From positions 1 through 10,246 of the forward strand of contig JBIIIP010000107.1 in the NCBI GenBank assembly GCA_044234625.1: 10,246 nt of DNA, written 5' to 3'. Shown here piece after piece: positions 1 to 5,748 of the stretch; position 1 is the stretch's first letter; each line of letters opens with the position of its first letter. The notes beneath the pieces were generated by a model. The model searched no databases. It saw only the letters and a list, made by a program, of their open reading frames with translations, and was not told where the DNA came from. The DNA comes from CACORA01 sp044234625 (GTDB lineage: Bacteria; Planctomycetota; Planctomycetia; Pirellulales; UBA1268). A program made the translations under genes and the position numbers.

Positions 1-143
1 ATGGACCGCACGCCCAGCAGGCTGGCCGCCGTGACAAGCCGGGTGGCCATCTGCACGACGCGGTCTGCATCCGGCATCGCCGCGAGCAGTTTTTCCTGGA
101 TGTCGACGACGCACAGGAGCGATGTGGCGGGAAGGAGTCGCAT
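1..143 (-). CDS. Isochorismatase-family cysteine hydrolase, N-terminal fragment
   Basis: Only the first 47 codons are present; the gene runs off the left edge. The peptide begins MRLLPATSLLCVVDIQEKLL and continues with PDADRVV and a helix ending LLGV. This matches the opening of isochorismatase-like hydrolases, where a beta-strand ends in a VVD-x-Q motif whose Asp (residue 14 here) belongs to the Asp-Lys-Cys catalytic triad. The other triad residues lie outside the window, so the substrate (nicotinamide, isochorismate or another amide or vinyl ether) cannot be told. The closest remembered matches are the small hydrolases with a D-x-Q-EKLL start, often annotated only as 'hydrolase'. The ATG at 143-141 is the only possible start after the in-frame TGA that ends tsaE, 9 bases upstream. 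No Shine-Dalgarno is visible; the start is preceded by six C residues. It is probably the last or a late gene of the thiL-tsaE group. Family call is fairly sure, function is not. Confidence 0.75.
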   Translation of the reverse strand, partial: MRLLPATSLLCVVDIQEKLLAAMPDADRVVQMATRLVTAASLLGVRS

Positions 144-152
144 GGGGGGCTT

Positions 153-689
153 TCAGCGGGGAGGTGGGGCGGGGGCTTGATCGGCGGCTGCCTGAAGGGC
201 TGAGACGACGGGCCGGTGTGACGGGCCGCGGGCCGTGCAGGTGAACGTGCGACCGGTATCCGACACGATCTCGATGGCCACGTCGAGCCGCTCGGCAGGC
301 ACCGCGGCCGAGAGACGCTCCGGCCACTCCACGAACGCCCACACGAGTTTCCCCGAACGCGGTGCGATGGCGTCGTCCCAGCCGGTCTCATGCAGTTCGC
401 TGGCCCCGGCAAGGCGGTAGAGATCGGCATGCACGAGGGCCACCGGCGAACTGCCACGTCGGCCGGCATGCTCGTGGATCAGGCCGAACGTGGGGCTCAC
501 GACCGAGTGTGGATCGATGCCGATCGCGGCGGCCACGGCCTTGACGAACGTCGTCTTCCCCGCGCCAAGGTCACCGGAAAGGGCGACGAAGGCATGTGCG
601 GGCAAGGCGGCGGCGACCGCGCGGGCGACCGCGTCGAGGGCGTTCTGTCCATCGACGTGGCAGCTGATCGCGTCAGGGGTTGAAGGCAT
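153..689 (-). CDS. tsaE: TsaE, tRNA N6-threonylcarbamoyladenosine synthesis ATPase
   Basis: This is a 178-residue P-loop protein of the TsaE/YjeE family. In the cytoplasm TsaE works with TsaB and TsaD to transfer threonylcarbamoyl onto A37 of ANN-decoding tRNAs, using ATP binding and hydrolysis. Visible motifs, in order: Walker A GDLGAGKTT (residues 39-47), the SPTF switch-like motif (65-68), HADLYRL (87-93) and VEWPERL (120-126). These are the family's conserved blocks, in the right order. The protein is somewhat longer than the usual ~150-160 residues because of a C-terminal Ala/Pro-rich tail ending PAPPPR. The ATG at 689 lies inside the end of thiL (17-base overlap), so translation is probably coupled. 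No good Shine-Dalgarno is seen. An isochorismatase-family gene starts 9 bases after the stop, in the same frame. tsaB and tsaD are not in the window. The identification is secure. Confidence 0.95.
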   Translation of the reverse strand: MPSTPDAISCHVDGQNALDAVARAVAAALPAHAFVALSGDLGAGKTTFVKAVAAAIGIDPHSVVSPTFGLIHEHAGRRGSSPVALVHADLYRLAGASELHETGWDDAIAPRSGKLVWAFVEWPERLSAAVPAERLDVAIEIVSDTGRTFTCTARGPSHRPVVSALQAAADQAPAPPPR

Positions 690-1605
690 GGATGAATCCC
701 GTCGGCTGAAGGACCCGCTGGTGGCCGTCTGGCTCGCAGGCGACCATGTCCGAACCGTCGGTCACGGTGCCGATGATCGCCGGCCGCAGGGAGGCGGGAG
801 GCTCGGCGACGAGCGCCGCCGCGTCGACCGCGGGCATGGCCAAGAGAAGCTCGAAATCCTCGCCGTCGGCCAGGGCATGCTCGAGGGGGCTGCGGCCGTT
901 TCCGGGCCGGGCCGCCATCGCGATCGCGTCGTCATGCACCGGCACATCGGCCAGCCGCACGCGGCAGCCGGTGCCGCTGGCGGCCATCATCCGCGAGAGA
1001 TCCAAGGCAAGGCCGTCGCTGATGTCGATGGCGGCATGCACGCAGAGTCGTTCGGCGATCATGAGCGCCTCATGGCACCGGGGCGCCACCCGCAGGTGGC
1101 GGCCGAGCAGGCTGCCGCCGCAGGGGCCGGTGACGACGAGCACGTCACCCGGGCGGGCGCCATCACGCCGCCAGGCCCTGCCGGGGGGCACGCTTCCGAT
1201 CGCGGTCACGCTCACCACGAGCGGACCGTCCCAGGAGTTGGTGTCGCCACCGGCGAGCGTCACACCGTGCCGGGCCGCCAGGGCGGCGATGCCTTCGAGC
1301 ATATCGTGGCCGATTTGCACGCCCCCGGCACGCGGCAGCGCGACGGCGACCAGCGCCGCTTCCGGTCTCGCGGCCATGGCTGCCAGGTCGCTGAGGCTGA
1401 CGGCGAGGGCCTTGTGGCCGACAGCGGTGGCGGAACATGCCGGACCGAGCACAAAATCAACGCCTGCGGTGAGCATGTCGACGGTGACGACCGTCCGCCG
1501 CATCGCCGGAGGCCGAAGGACGGCTGCATCATCGCCCGGCGGCACCTCGAGGCGCGGATCGGCAGGAATCCGCCTCACGAGCCACTCGACAAATTCTGTT
1601 TCCAT
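673..1605 (-). CDS. thiL: Thiamine-monophosphate kinase
   Basis: ThiL phosphorylates thiamine monophosphate with ATP to give thiamine diphosphate, the last step of cofactor synthesis, in the cytoplasm. The 310-residue product is close to the family's ~320. It shows the AIR-synthase/ThiL motif series: PPGDDAAVL (residues 22-30), TVDML..GVDF (41-51), GHKALAVSLSDLAAM (63-77), the metal and nucleotide motif GGDT (119-122), the central DISDGL (194-199), GEDFELL (248-254), and a C-terminal GF.H (303-306). Many family members have His in the GVHF position where this protein has Asp50. The ATG at 1605 gives an intact N terminus with the usual EFxxWL-type helix. No Shine-Dalgarno precedes it, but a TACAAT hexamer ends 7 bases before the ATG, which would suit a leaderless transcript. 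The 3' end overlaps tsaE by 17 bases. No other thiamine gene or TPP riboswitch is visible nearby. Confidence 0.95.
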   Translation of the reverse strand: METEFVEWLVRRIPADPRLEVPPGDDAAVLRPPAMRRTVVTVDMLTAGVDFVLGPACSATAVGHKALAVSLSDLAAMAARPEAALVAVALPRAGGVQIGHDMLEGIAALAARHGVTLAGGDTNSWDGPLVVSVTAIGSVPPGRAWRRDGARPGDVLVVTGPCGGSLLGRHLRVAPRCHEALMIAERLCVHAAIDISDGLALDLSRMMAASGTGCRVRLADVPVHDDAIAMAARPGNGRSPLEHALADGEDFELLLAMPAVDAAALVAEPPASLRPAIIGTVTDGSDMVACEPDGHQRVLQPTGFIHAFNP

Positions 1606-1612
1606 GCGGCGA

Positions 1613-1618
1613 ATTGTA
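1613..1618 (-). promoter_or_regulatory. Candidate -10 element for a leaderless thiL transcript
   Basis: On the minus strand TACAAT (one mismatch to TATAAT) is followed by 7 bases and then the thiL ATG. Transcription starting 6-7 bases after the hexamer would begin at or next to the ATG, giving a leaderless mRNA. The lack of a Shine-Dalgarno agrees with this. No recognisable -35 is present, since the spacer region is almost pure G+C. It is one of the few A+T-rich stretches between gntP and thiL. This is inference from spacing only. Confidence 0.3.
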
Positions 1619-1635
1619 TCGCTCGCCGGCCGGCG

Positions 1636-1660
1636 GGCCGAATGGACGGAGCGATCGGCC
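1636..1660 (-). terminator. Weak hairpin after the GntP-family gene, possible terminator
   Basis: The 66-base gap between the permease stop and the thiL start holds GGCCGA (1636-1641) and TCGGCC (1655-1660), a 6-bp stem with a 13-base loop. An outer CGCTC/GAGCG pair (1620-1624 and 1649-1653) competes with it. There is no T tract on the minus strand after the stem, so this is not a standard intrinsic terminator. It may help 3'-end formation or simply reflect high G+C. Confidence 0.2.
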
Positions 1661-1671
1661 GGGACCGCGGA

Positions 1672-3009
1672 TCAGAAGAGGCTCCCAAGAACCGGGATCA
1701 GCCGTGAGAGCACGAGCACGCCCGCCAGACCGACGACCGCCACGATCGTCTCCATCATGGTCCAGCTCTTGAGCGTGTCGCTGAAGCTGGCGTTGAAATA
1801 TTCCTTGAAGAGCCAGAAGCCGGCGTCGTTGAAATGGGAGAGCGCGAGGCTACCGGCCCCGATCGCGAGCACCATCAGGTTCGGGTCCACCGAGCCCTCA
1901 GCCAGCAGCGGCGCGACGAGCCCGGCGGCGGTGAGCCCGGCCACGGTCGCCGAGCCGACGCAGGCCCGGATCGCAACCGTCACCACCCAGGCCACGATCA
2001 GGGGATCGACCGGCAACCCGTCGAGGGCCGCACCGATCTGCATGTTGACGCCGCTTTGCAGGAGAATCTCCTTGAACGCGCCAGATCCGCCGATCACGAG
2101 GAGGATCGAGGCGACGTCGCCGATGGCAGAGGTGAAGGTGTTCATCACCGTCGAAAACGAGCGGCCCCGGGCCAAGCCCAGGGTCACCGTGGCAAAGAAC
2201 AGCGCCGCGAGCATCACGACATCCGGATCCGACACGAACTTCATGACCGAGGCGGCCATCGACCCGGGCTCCACGAGCGATCCACCGATGGTCGTTGCGA
2301 TGAGGAGGATGGCCGGTAGGAGAGCCGTGACGATGCTGATGGCGGCCCCGGGCAGCTCCGATTCCGGCAAGGCGGCCGCCGTGAGGCCGGCCAGCGGCCG
2401 GGCGGGAATCGTGGCCACGAACCGCGCGAACACAGGTCCCGCGATCACGAGCGCAGGCACGGCGATCACCAGCCCATAGAGGAGCGTCCAGCCGATGTCG
2501 GCCTTGAAAGAGGCCGCGAGCGCGGTCGGCGCCGGGTGCGGCGGCAGGAGCCCGTGGGCCACGCTCAACGCGGCCAGCGCCGGCAGGGCGACCACCAGCG
2601 GCGGCAGGCGGTGGCGCTCGACCACGGCGAAGATGATCGGCACGAGAAGCACGAAGCCCACGCCGTAGAAGAGCGGGATGCCCACGATGAAGCCCGTGAG
2701 CGCCATCGCCCACGCCATCCGCTTCTCGCCACATGCCGCGACGAGCGTGTCGGCGATCCGTTGGGCCGCGCCGCTCTCGACCACGAGCTTCCCGAGCATC
2801 GCGCCCGTCACGATCACCACGACCAGTGACCCGAGAACGTCGCCGATTCCCTTTTTCACGGCACCGGCGACCTTGTCGAGCGGCATGCCGAGCGCCACGG
2901 CGGCGCCCGCCGACACGACGATGAACGCCAGGAAAGGGTGCATCTTGGCCCCGGCCACGAGCACGACCAGGGCGGCGATGGCGACGGCGATGACGAGGAG
3001 CGGCAGCAT
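1672..3009 (-). CDS. GntP-family gluconate-type permease
   Basis: This 445-residue, very hydrophobic protein belongs to the gluconate:H+ symporter (GntP) family, inner-membrane importers of gluconate and related sugar acids. About a dozen or more membrane segments can be traced, including residues 1-20, 24-41, 60-76, 100-130, 136-152, 174-197, 222-245, 264-280, 296-310, 336-368 and 418-440. Family hallmarks are GIPLFYGVGFVLLVPI (110-125), HGLLPPHPAPTALA (152-165), the VGSATVAGLTAAG stretch (351-363), SHFNDAGFWLFKEYF (391-405), and a final TLKSW...ETI segment (412-422). Length fits the family's ~440-450 residues. The ATG at 3009 begins directly in a membrane helix and follows the upstream protease stop by 6 bases, so the two genes are probably co-transcribed despite unrelated roles. 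No strong Shine-Dalgarno is seen. The substrate cannot be told: gluconate, idonate, fructuronate and glycerate transporters all occur in this family, and no sugar-acid catabolic gene is adjacent. Confidence 0.9.
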   Translation of the reverse strand: MLPLLVIAVAIAALVVLVAGAKMHPFLAFIVVSAGAAVALGMPLDKVAGAVKKGIGDVLGSLVVVIVTGAMLGKLVVESGAAQRIADTLVAACGEKRMAWAMALTGFIVGIPLFYGVGFVLLVPIIFAVVERHRLPPLVVALPALAALSVAHGLLPPHPAPTALAASFKADIGWTLLYGLVIAVPALVIAGPVFARFVATIPARPLAGLTAAALPESELPGAAISIVTALLPAILLIATTIGGSLVEPGSMAASVMKFVSDPDVVMLAALFFATVTLGLARGRSFSTVMNTFTSAIGDVASILLVIGGSGAFKEILLQSGVNMQIGAALDGLPVDPLIVAWVVTVAIRACVGSATVAGLTAAGLVAPLLAEGSVDPNLMVLAIGAGSLALSHFNDAGFWLFKEYFNASFSDTLKSWTMMETIVAVVGLAGVLVLSRLIPVLGSLF

Positions 3010-3015
3010 CGCCGG

Positions 3016-4341
3016 CTAGCGGAGAACCGAGTCCGACGTGATGTGCCCGAAGAGCGTCTCGCGGTCGCGGAGCACGTAGAACTTGATCGGCCCCAGGTTG
3101 TCCTCCCGGGCCTTGTCGAGCACGTAGCCGACGTTGTCGATCGCCACGGTCTCCCACACGTGTAGCCCCACGAGGATGTCACCCTCGCGGATGCCCTGCA
3201 GGGCCGCCGGACCGTCGGTGCGCACCTCCGAGACGAGGAGGCCGCCGCGGTAACGCGACTGGATCCGCTGTACCTTCGCAGCGGGCACGCCATGCACGCG
3301 CAGGCCCAGTTGCTGCCAGCATCGCTCCTCGACCGAGAGCTCCTGCGGCCGCGCCTGGGCGAGGGGCAGGTCGAGCTTGGCTTCGCCACCGGCCCTGACG
3401 ACTGTCACCGGCACGCTTTCCCCGGCCTTGTGGCCGAGCAGCGCTCGCTCCACGTCGAGCGGCGTGCACACGCGGCACTCGCCGATCCGCGTGATCACGT
3501 CGCCCACCTTTACGCCGACGTTCTCCGCCGGGCTCTGGCGGTGGACGACGTCGACGACCACGCCGTCGTTGCCGGCCCGACGGGCGACGATGCCGTGCCA
3601 TGTCTGGTCGACCCGTTGCACCGAAAGCAGCTCCGTCGCGATCGACAGTACGCGGTCGATGGGGATCGCGAACCCGATCCCCTGCGCCCCGGCCCGCACG
3701 GCCACGTTCACGCCGATCATTTCGCCGTTGATGTTGAGGAGCGGCCCGCCGGAATTGCCCGGGTTGATGCTGGCGTCAGTCTGGATGAGGTCGTCGTATT
3801 TTTGCGTGCGACTCACTTCCACACTGCGGTGAAGCGCGGAGACGATGCCCCGGGTGACGGTGTGCTCGTAGCCGAAGGCGTTGCCCAGCGCGAGCACCGT
3901 CTCGCCGATCATCAGATCCGAGGATGTGCCGATCGTGATCACCGGCAGCGGCTCGTCGACGTCGATCTTGATCACCGCCAAGTCGGTCCGCGAGTCGTGC
4001 GACAGGAGCCTGGCGCTGGTCGTCTTTCCCGAAGCGAGCGTGACTTCGATGCGGCGGACGCCCTCGACGACGTGGTAGTTGGTGATGATATAGCCACGCG
4101 GGTCGATGACCACGCCGGTGCCCATGCCGTTGACGCGGCGGAGGTCGGCCGAGGAGTCTTCCTCGACGCCCACGACCAGTTTCTGGCCGTGGATGTTGAC
4201 GACGCTGCCGCGCTGCGACTCGATGGCGCGGACGATGGCCGTGCGGCGCGACTCACGGTCCTCGGCCGCAGCGCACGCTGGATACACCGAGGCTGTCACC
4301 AGGGCGGCCAGCACTGGCAGGATGCACCGCACGCTCGGCAT
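3016..4341 (-). CDS. Secreted HtrA/DegP-type serine protease with two PDZ domains
   Basis: This 441-residue trypsin-like protease of the HtrA family (MEROPS S1C) degrades or refolds damaged envelope proteins. Residues 1-26 form a signal peptide (basic start, hydrophobic ILPVLAALVTASV, cleavage likely after the ACAAA stretch), so the protein is exported. The catalytic triad is visible: His90 in TNYHVVEG, Asp120 in RTDLAVIKID, Ser197 in NPGNSGGPL. The first PDZ domain is about 240-325 and the second about 345-430. The second (GLLVSEVRTDGPA, GIREGDILVGLHVWETV) is of a type I associate with planctomycete HtrA proteins. PDZ1 carries a CxxC pair (Cys289, Cys292), unusual for the family. The open frame extends 110 codons upstream to 4671, but those residues are Trp/Arg/Cys-rich, overlap the neighbouring gene and precede a proper signal peptide, so I place the start at the ATG at 4341. 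A GGAG lies 10 bases before it. The GntP-family gene follows after 6 bases. Confidence 0.93.
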   Translation of the reverse strand: MPSVRCILPVLAALVTASVYPACAAAEDRESRRTAIVRAIESQRGSVVNIHGQKLVVGVEEDSSADLRRVNGMGTGVVIDPRGYIITNYHVVEGVRRIEVTLASGKTTSARLLSHDSRTDLAVIKIDVDEPLPVITIGTSSDLMIGETVLALGNAFGYEHTVTRGIVSALHRSVEVSRTQKYDDLIQTDASINPGNSGGPLLNINGEMIGVNVAVRAGAQGIGFAIPIDRVLSIATELLSVQRVDQTWHGIVARRAGNDGVVVDVVHRQSPAENVGVKVGDVITRIGECRVCTPLDVERALLGHKAGESVPVTVVRAGGEAKLDLPLAQARPQELSVEERCWQQLGLRVHGVPAAKVQRIQSRYRGGLLVSEVRTDGPAALQGIREGDILVGLHVWETVAIDNVGYVLDKAREDNLGPIKFYVLRDRETLFGHITSDSVLR

Positions 4342-4480
4342 ACGCAGGCGACTCCGCTCGACCGCTCCGTTCCCCACCCAGGCCGCCCGCACCGATGCGT
4401 CGCCCGACGCCAAAGAGGATCGGACGGCCACGGCCCGCGAATCTCCCGGCTTGCCTGCGGCCCGCACACTTTCCCACTTT
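4342..4480. other. Intergenic stretch upstream of the two-PDZ protease
   Basis: These 139 bases separate the stop of the Gfo/Idh/MocA-like gene from the protease start. On the minus strand GGAG at 4355-4352 is a plausible ribosome binding site. At the far end (4467-4480, plus strand) CACTTT occurs twice at 8-base spacing in an A+T-richer patch; read on the minus strand this is AAAGTGGGAAAGTG. It could be part of a promoter or operator for the protease, but no clear -10/-35 pair is seen. Any promoter for the protease-permease pair should lie here. Confidence 0.35.
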
Positions 4481-5701
4481 TCAAGGCCGCCGACCGCCCC
4501 CGACGAGCAGCGGCAGCACTTGCAAGCCGAGGAAGACGACCAGCGCCGTGAGCACCACCGCCGGCCAGGCGGCCGCAATCCTTTCCCCGCTTTCCCAGCC
4601 GGTCTGCCGGGAAATGCCTCCCACCAAGGCTGCCAGCACGAGCACGGCCAGCGCCGCCAGCACGATCCCACAGCCCAGCGAGGCCATCGTGCCCTTGAAC
4701 GTGCCGATCTCGGAAAACTCCTCCCGGTGGAGATCGATCGCCCGGCCCTTCGCCAGGCTGCGGGGAACGGTCTCCGCCAATTCGATGGCCCGTGCTGCGT
4801 CGGTCCACGTCGCCGGCGGGATGGCCCGGGCCGTGTGCGGCATCCCCTGTGGGCCGAGGAGCCCGCGGACCTCTTCGAGCAGCGTCATGCCCCAGTCGAA
4901 GGCCACGCTCTCAGGCCTCCCGCCGGGGTCTTCCTGCCAGGCCCAGGCCGTACCTCCATCGGGGATTGTCACCGTCACCGTGCCCGCGGCGTGGGCGACC
5001 GTGATGGTCAGGCCGGGCTGATCGCCGCGGGCGACCTGCCAGCGGACGGGGATCTGCAGACCTCCGGCGAAGCCGACGTTCAGCGTGGCCCACGCCGCAT
5101 CCCCCGCGGCACCGAGCGTGGAAAGCCGCTGCGGATCGCCGGCGAGCACACGGATCAGATCTGCATCGCGGGCCAGGTGACGAAGCACGGCGTCGCGGGA
5201 CCGGTCCACCATCCGCCGCTCGCAGGAGATCGTTTCAACCGGGCCGAAGGGATGGCCGCCGCCACAGGCCGCCTCGATGCCGGTCTTCAGGCGGGTGATG
5301 AAGGGATGGAGCCGGTCGGGCAGGAAGGGAACGAGCCGGGCGCCGGAGTCGATGCGGATCATGTCGAGCTCGTAGGCCCAAAGCATCGACAGCGACAGGG
5401 GCTGGGAGAGGAGCAGGCTTTGGCCGGCCTGCACGAGAAGCCGCACCGCCTCCGCGCGGCGGTCGTTCCAGCCGTCGGCTCCCACGAACACGACGTCGCA
5501 CCGGCGGCCGTCGAGCAGTTCGTCGGTCACCGGCGCTCTCGGTGCCGCGTCGATGATTTCCCGCCATGCGGAGTCGTCGGACACGTCGCACGCGAGCACG
5601 ATCGTGTCGCCGGCCCGGCGGGCAGCCGCAACGACGGCAGCGATCCCGGCGTCGATGCCAAGGAGCCCGATTTTCAAGGCCTGATCCCGCTGGAGCGTCA
5701 T
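4481..5701 (-). CDS. Gfo/Idh/MocA-like protein with C-terminal membrane helices, catalytic motif lost
   Basis: This 406-residue protein is related to the NAD(P)-dependent Gfo/Idh/MocA oxidoreductases. The N terminus has a Rossmann-like strand-turn-helix (IGLLGIDAGIA, residues 11-21) with a non-canonical glycine pattern. It continues with a CDVVFVGADGWNDRRAEA segment (68-85), equivalent to the family's DxVxIxTPxxxHxxxA, and an AGQSLLLSQPLSLS segment (92-105). The last aligns with the AGKHVxxEKPLALS block, but the catalytic Lys of EKP is replaced (SQP, 99-101). A beta-rich middle (about 150-300) fits the family's C-terminal domain. After a conserved-looking HREEFSEIGTFKGTMASLG segment (325-343) come two membrane helices, about 341-361 and 378-398. 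It is therefore probably a membrane-anchored protein without the usual dehydrogenase chemistry; its function is unknown. The frame is open to 5944, but the ATG at 5701 begins the fold and avoids overlap with cinA. There is no Shine-Dalgarno; AACAAT ends 7 bases before the ATG. Confidence 0.75.
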   Translation of the reverse strand: MTLQRDQALKIGLLGIDAGIAAVVAAARRAGDTIVLACDVSDDSAWREIIDAAPRAPVTDELLDGRRCDVVFVGADGWNDRRAEAVRLLVQAGQSLLLSQPLSLSMLWAYELDMIRIDSGARLVPFLPDRLHPFITRLKTGIEAACGGGHPFGPVETISCERRMVDRSRDAVLRHLARDADLIRVLAGDPQRLSTLGAAGDAAWATLNVGFAGGLQIPVRWQVARGDQPGLTITVAHAAGTVTVTIPDGGTAWAWQEDPGGRPESVAFDWGMTLLEEVRGLLGPQGMPHTARAIPPATWTDAARAIELAETVPRSLAKGRAIDLHREEFSEIGTFKGTMASLGCGIVLAALAVLVLAALVGGISRQTGWESGERIAAAWPAVVLTALVVFLGLQVLPLLVGGGRRP

Positions 5702-5748
5702 GTCCGCTATTGTTTCCGGAAACGGCTTCCCCGGGTAGAGGCAGCGGC
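5702..5748. promoter_or_regulatory. Divergent promoter region with 12-bp palindrome
   Basis: Only 47 bases separate the divergent starts of the Gfo/Idh/MocA-like gene (minus) and cinA (plus), so both promoters must sit here or inside the genes. GTTTCCGGAAAC at 5712-5723 is a perfect 12-base palindrome in a centred position. Next to and overlapping it, TATTGT (5708-5713, plus) and AACAAT (5714-5709, minus) are -10-like. The palindrome could be the operator of a dimeric regulator acting on both genes. No regulator gene is adjacent. Motif identity is seen directly; the function is inferred. Confidence 0.4.
5737..5741 (+). promoter_or_regulatory. Ribosome binding site of cinA
   Basis: AGAGG lies 7 bases before the ATG at 5749. 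It supports that start over upstream in-frame GTG/ATG-type codons back to 5566, which would translate the antisense of the neighbouring gene as Arg-rich nonsense. Confidence 0.6.

Noticed and set aside
490..2479. Long plus-strand open frames (490-1707 and 746-2479) opposite thiL and the GntP-family gene
   Set aside because: They are antisense to two well-supported genes. Their products are rich in Arg, Ala, Ser and Thr with no domain or motif, as expected from the empty frames of G+C-rich DNA.
1898..3157. Minus-strand frame of 419 codons overlapping the permease
   Set aside because: It is a shifted frame of the GntP-family gene with an Arg/Gly-rich product and no recognisable fold; the permease frame has full family motifs.
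4275..4341. Possible lipobox around Cys22 of the two-PDZ HtrA
   Set aside because: The residues before the Cys are Y-P-A, which does not fit the usual [LVI]-x-[GAS]-C pattern; an AxA-type signal peptidase I site follows directly.
4342..4671. Upstream extension of the two-PDZ HtrA by 110 residues
   Set aside because: The extension is Trp/Cys/Arg-rich and overlaps the neighbouring gene, while a clean signal peptide begins at the ATG at 4341.
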